Part shown: positions 6,086 through 8,174 of the stretch, one piece after another
Numbering within the stretch: position 1 is the first letter of the stretch
Layout of the letters: the number at the start of each line of letters is the position of its first letter
Assembly: GCA_947575935.1 (NCBI GenBank)
Contig: CANPPM010000119.1
Coordinates: 1-8,174 of the forward strand
Length of the DNA stretch: 8,174 bases
Direction of reading: 5' to 3'
Origin: an uncultured Butyricicoccus sp.
GTDB lineage: Bacteria > Bacillota > Clostridia > Oscillospirales > Butyricicoccaceae
Notes under the pieces: model-generated
Told to the model about the DNA's origin: nothing
Database searches by the model: none
Seen by the model: only the letters and a program-made list of their open reading frames with translations
Made by a program: the position numbers and the translations under genes

Positions 6086-6763
6086 CTAACGGATCCCCTG
6101 CACAAGCGTCGAAAACAGCAGCTCCCACCCGTTGACTGTGATGAACAGCAGCAGCTTAAACGGTGTTGAAATCATCGCGGGCGGCAACATGATCATGCCC
6201 ATCGACATCAGCGTCGAGGAGACAATAATGTCGATCAGCAGGAACGGGATATACAGATAAAAGCCAATCTGAAAGGCCTTTTTCAGCTCGCTTGTAATAA
6301 ACGCCGGCGTAACCACACGCATCGGCAGCACCTCAGCCAGCGTTTCTACCTCCCCTTCCGGGATCTCGGTACCGGACATTTCACAGAACAGCGTCAGCGC
6401 GCTGCTATCGGTCTGGTGCAGCATGAAATCCTTCATCGGGACGCTGGCCCGGCTGAAAAACTCAGCCTGCTCTATCTCCCCGTTGACATATGGGGCGTAA
6501 GCCTGCCGGTTGACCTCATCGATCGTCGGGCCCATCGTAAACAGGGTCAAAAACAGCGCAATCCCGACCAGAATCATATTCGGCGGGGTCTGCTGGGTGC
6601 CCAATGCGTTCCGCAGGAAAGAGAGCGAGATCACATACCGTGTAAACGAGGTCGTCATCACGACCAACGACGGCAGCAGGGTCAGCAGCGCGGTGAGGAA
6701 TATCAATTCCAGCGCGCTGATGCCGTCGCCGTTTATGTTAATAAATCCATCCAGACTGCTCAT
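6086..6763 (-). CDS. fliP: Flagellar export gate protein FliP, 225 aa, no signal peptide
   Basis: This is a pentameric core subunit of the export gate. Membrane segments fall at about 18-36, 63-80, 165-185 and 203-221, with a periplasmic stretch between residues 82 and 150. Conserved features are TTSFTRYVISLSFLRNALGT (37-56), PPNMILVGIALFLT (60-73), a methionine-rich loop MSMGMIMLPPAM (187-198) that in FliP forms the gate constriction, and STPFKLLLF (199-207). An open frame reaches 6838, but ATG 6763 is chosen because it overlaps the fliO stop as ATGA and has GAGAGG just upstream. The 25-residue extension is hydrophilic and unlike FliP. From this start the protein lacks the cleaved signal peptide of E. 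coli FliP and begins almost where that mature protein starts. Confidence 0.95.
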   Translation of the reverse strand: MSSLDGFININGDGISALELIFLTALLTLLPSLVVMTTSFTRYVISLSFLRNALGTQQTPPNMILVGIALFLTLFTMGPTIDEVNRQAYAPYVNGEIEQAEFFSRASVPMKDFMLHQTDSSALTLFCEMSGTEIPEGEVETLAEVLPMRVVTPAFITSELKKAFQIGFYLYIPFLLIDIIVSSTLMSMGMIMLPPAMISTPFKLLLFITVNGWELLFSTLVQGIR

Positions 6764-7098
6764 TTTTTCCTCTCCACGGACCTGCGAAGGGCGCTTAGGA
6801 AATCGCTGCCCGGCACGGGCTCCGCCGTCTCCAGCCACTTCGCACTCTCCTCCTCCGACAGCTCACACAACACGGTTACACCGCCCTGCGCTACGCCCAG
6901 AAGGAGGCATTTTTGATTCACGCGCACCAGCGCCAGTCGCTCCGCGCGGCCGACCGGGATCTGCCGCAGGACACACAACCCACCCGTGCGCGGACCGCCT
7001 GGGATACCGCCGTACGTCCCGACCAGGCGCGCGGCAAAATACGCCAACACCAGGATCGCGGTCACCCCGGCCAGCATCCCCAGCAGCTCCGGGATCAC
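6760..7098 (-). CDS. fliO: Flagellar assembly protein FliO, 112 aa
   Basis: This is a small bitopic membrane protein that in studied systems helps FliP oligomerise; it is not part of the final gate. One transmembrane helix (about residues 7-27) is followed by a glycine-rich turn and a FliO-type beta domain (about 43-80: VLRQIPVGRAERLALVRV, then LLLGVAQGGVTVLCEL). The tail is short, charged and low in hydrophobicity. The start GTG 7098 overlaps the cheY stop as GTGA, but its ribosome site is poor. An alternative ATG at 7077 (residue 8) has GGAG 9 bases upstream and would trim the first seven residues without removing the membrane helix. The gene ends in ATGA overlap with fliP. The order cheY-fliO-fliP matches the Bacillus layout, where the equivalent is called fliZ. 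FliO is poorly conserved, so context carries part of the call. Confidence 0.88.
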   Translation of the reverse strand: MIPELLGMLAGVTAILVLAYFAARLVGTYGGIPGGPRTGGLCVLRQIPVGRAERLALVRVNQKCLLLGVAQGGVTVLCELSEEESAKWLETAEPVPGSDFLSALRRSVERKK

Positions 7099-7460
7099 GG
7101 ATTGCCCAGAATCGACGTGACCGTCTTCAGGATGCGGTCGGGCTTGAAGGGCTTGACGATGAAATCCTTGGCGCCTGCGGTGATCGCCTCAATGACCATC
7201 GCCTCTTGGCCCATCGCCGAACACATAACGACGTTTGCCGCCGGGTTCTTGGCACGGATTGCCTTCAGCGCTTCCAGCCCGTCCATATTGGGCATGGTGA
7301 TATCCATAATCACCAGATCCGGATTGATTTCGCCGTACTTGTCGACCGCATCCGCGCCGTCGACCGCCTCATAGAGATCGGTATAACCGTTTTTACTCAG
7401 GGTATCCTTGACAACCTTGCGCATAAACGCCGCGTCGTCAACACACAAAATTTTCGCCAT
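7095..7460 (-). CDS. cheY: Chemotaxis response regulator CheY, 121 aa
   Basis: This is a single-domain receiver that carries phosphate from the kinase CheA to the flagellar switch. The acidic pair D8/D9 (VDDAAFMRK), phospho-acceptor D53 (LVIMDITMPNMDG), S81 (MCSAMGQ) and K103 (DFIVKPF) are all present. The aromatic switch position is F100. The sequence closely resembles Bacillus CheY (shared DDAAFMR, MDITMP, MCSAMGQ, AGAKDFIVKPF). No output domain follows. The start ATG 7460 has GAGGA 8 bases upstream. It lies between the switch gene and fliO and overlaps fliO by 4 bases (GTGA). Its likely partners in the window are FliN/FliY, the switch target, and CheC, a phosphatase. Confidence 0.97.
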   Translation of the reverse strand: MAKILCVDDAAFMRKVVKDTLSKNGYTDLYEAVDGADAVDKYGEINPDLVIMDITMPNMDGLEALKAIRAKNPAANVVMCSAMGQEAMVIEAITAGAKDFIVKPFKPDRILKTVTSILGNP

Positions 7461-7503
7461 CGTTCCATTCCTCGCTTCACTAAATGTTTGGTGTCAAAAT
7501 CAC

Positions 7504-8174
7504 TTACTTAAAGGATGCTATATCTTCCAGCTCCGGCTTGTGCAGGATCTCGCTGATCCGGATGCCAAAATTATCGTCAATTACCACGACTTCACCGCGG
7601 GCGATGCATTTGCCATTGACGAACAGATCCACCTGGTCGCCTGCCAGCTTATCCAGCACCACCAAGGAGCCCTTGGAGAACGCCAGGATATCCTGTACCT
7701 TTTTGCGGGTGCGGCCAATCTCGACCGTAACCTCAAGGGGCACGCCCATGATCAAATCCAGGTTCTGCGCCTGTTCTTCCCCGAGCGCCTCGCCGTTAGC
7801 AAGCTTGGGCATGCTCGGCGCCTGGGTGCTGATCACCTTGGGTTCAGGCGGTTCCGGCTGCGGCGGAGGCGGATAGCCCGGCCAGCCGCCATACGGCGGC
7901 ATATAGTAATACGGATAGGGCATCTGCGACGGATCCGCAGGTATCTGCCCCATCTGCGGCGGCATGCCCGGCATCTGCGGCGGCATACCAGCCGGCTGCT
8001 GCGGCTGGGCCGCAGGCGCGGCGGGCGCCTGTACCGCCGGAGCAGCTGCAGCCGGCTGCGCCGCAGGCGCGGCGGGCGCGGCCGGCTGCGGTGCGCTCTG
8101 CTGTGCCATCAGACGTTCAATCTCTTCCTGCGAAAGCGTGCCGCCGGAAGAAGCCGCAGGCGCTGCAGCTGCCG
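7504..8174 (-). CDS. fliN: Flagellar motor switch protein FliN/FliY, C-terminal part (5' end outside window)
   Basis: At least 222 C-terminal residues are visible. The C-terminal SpoA/FliN domain (about the last 85 residues) reads LDLIMGVPLEVTVEIG, then RKKVQDILAFSKGSLVVLDK, VDLFVNGKCIARGEVVV and DDNFGIRISEI, the standard C-ring fold. Upstream lies a linker rich in Ala, Pro, Gln, Met and Tyr (about 85 residues from SAPQPAAP to PPPPQPEPPEP). Before it is GGTLSQEEIERLMAQ (8140-8096), resembling the FliM/FliY N-terminal CheY-binding motif. The ATG at 8109 is not a convincing start: the frame stays open to the window edge, carries that motif and has an Ala-rich stretch before it. Position upstream of cheY-fliO and the likely longer N-terminus favour FliY (which adds a CheC-like phosphatase domain), but that domain would lie outside the window. 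Confidence 0.93.
   Translation of the reverse strand, partial: AAAAPAASSGGTLSQEEIERLMAQQSAPQPAAPAAPAAQPAAAAPAVQAPAAPAAQPQQPAGMPPQMPGMPPQMGQIPADPSQMPYPYYYMPPYGGWPGYPPPPQPEPPEPKVISTQAPSMPKLANGEALGEEQAQNLDLIMGVPLEVTVEIGRTRKKVQDILAFSKGSLVVLDKLAGDQVDLFVNGKCIARGEVVVIDDNFGIRISEILHKPELEDIASFK
7951..7986. repeat. 21-bp in-frame repeat in the FliN/FliY linker
   Basis: CATCTGCGGCGGCAT occurs at 7951-7965 and again at 7972-7986, a period of 21 bases or seven codons. On the coding strand it gives two copies of a MPPQM unit in the proline/methionine-rich linker. The repeat probably arose by slippage in low-complexity coding sequence. Confidence 0.75.
8002..8079. repeat. 51-bp-period in-frame repeat in the FliN/FliY linker
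   Basis: A 27-base segment at 8002-8028 recurs at 8053-8079 with a single mismatch, the last 20 bases being identical. The offset of 51 bases equals 17 codons. In protein it duplicates an APAAPAAQP block. In-frame duplication would lengthen the flexible linker without breaking the gene. Confidence 0.75.

Noticed and set aside
6764..6838. 25-residue upstream extension of FliP
   Set aside because: It is hydrophilic, not a signal peptide, lies inside fliO, and ATG 6763 makes a standard ATGA overlap.
7469..7497. A perfect TTGACA (-35-like) on the minus strand at 7497-7492 between fliN/Y and cheY
   Set aside because: No TATAAT-like hexamer occurs 15-19 bases downstream; the sequence there is AGCGAGGA, the cheY ribosome site. 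It is probably chance.

Overview
The window is a compact block of flagellar and chemotaxis genes, and every supported gene lies on the minus strand. In transcription order (right to left) it holds: the C-terminal part of a FliN/FliY switch protein (cut by the right edge), cheY, fliO, fliP, fliQ, fliR, flhA, a FliA/SigD-type flagellar sigma factor, two FlgF/FlgG-type rod proteins, and the N-terminal part of cheC (cut by the left edge). I found no RNA gene, insertion sequence, CRISPR array or convincing terminator. Plus-strand open frames look like shadows of these genes.

Gene content and order point to a Gram-positive member of the Firmicutes, most likely a Clostridia relative. CheC, the Bacillus-like CheY and the fliN/Y-cheY-fliO-P-Q-R-flhA-sigma order are typical of that group. 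Shine-Dalgarno sites are of the AAGGAGG/GGGAGG type. Base composition is moderate for a clostridium and rises toward the right end. A finer placement (for example a gut Oscillospirales lineage) would be a guess.

Layout: 8174-7504 switch protein with a proline/alanine/glutamine-rich repeat linker; 7460-7095 response regulator; 7098-5029 the export-gate core FliO/P/Q/R; 4955-2844 export gate FlhA; 2847-2083 sigma-28; 2033-501 two rod proteins; 500-390 a 111-base leader with inverted repeats and a weak sigma-28-like site; 389-1 CheC. Several junctions overlap by 4 bases (cheY/fliO GTGA, fliO/fliP ATGA, flhA/sigma ATGA), so this is very probably a single, translationally coupled operon.

Together the genes supply the membrane gate that exports flagellar parts (FliP/Q/R/FlhA, with FliO helping FliP assemble), two exported rod subunits, the sigma factor for late flagellar genes, and the phospho-CheY signalling branch with its target (FliN/Y) and a CheY-P phosphatase (CheC).

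The most notable points are: no flhB between fliR and flhA, where a 73-base gap carries a perfect 7-bp hairpin; no flhF/flhG between flhA and the sigma gene; a CheC whose first phosphatase motif has Ser in place of the catalytic Asn; a sigma factor with an altered -10 recognition segment; and a FlgG-like protein with an unusual central insertion. I see no undescribed system here. It is a recognisable flagellar locus with some unusual omissions and substitutions.
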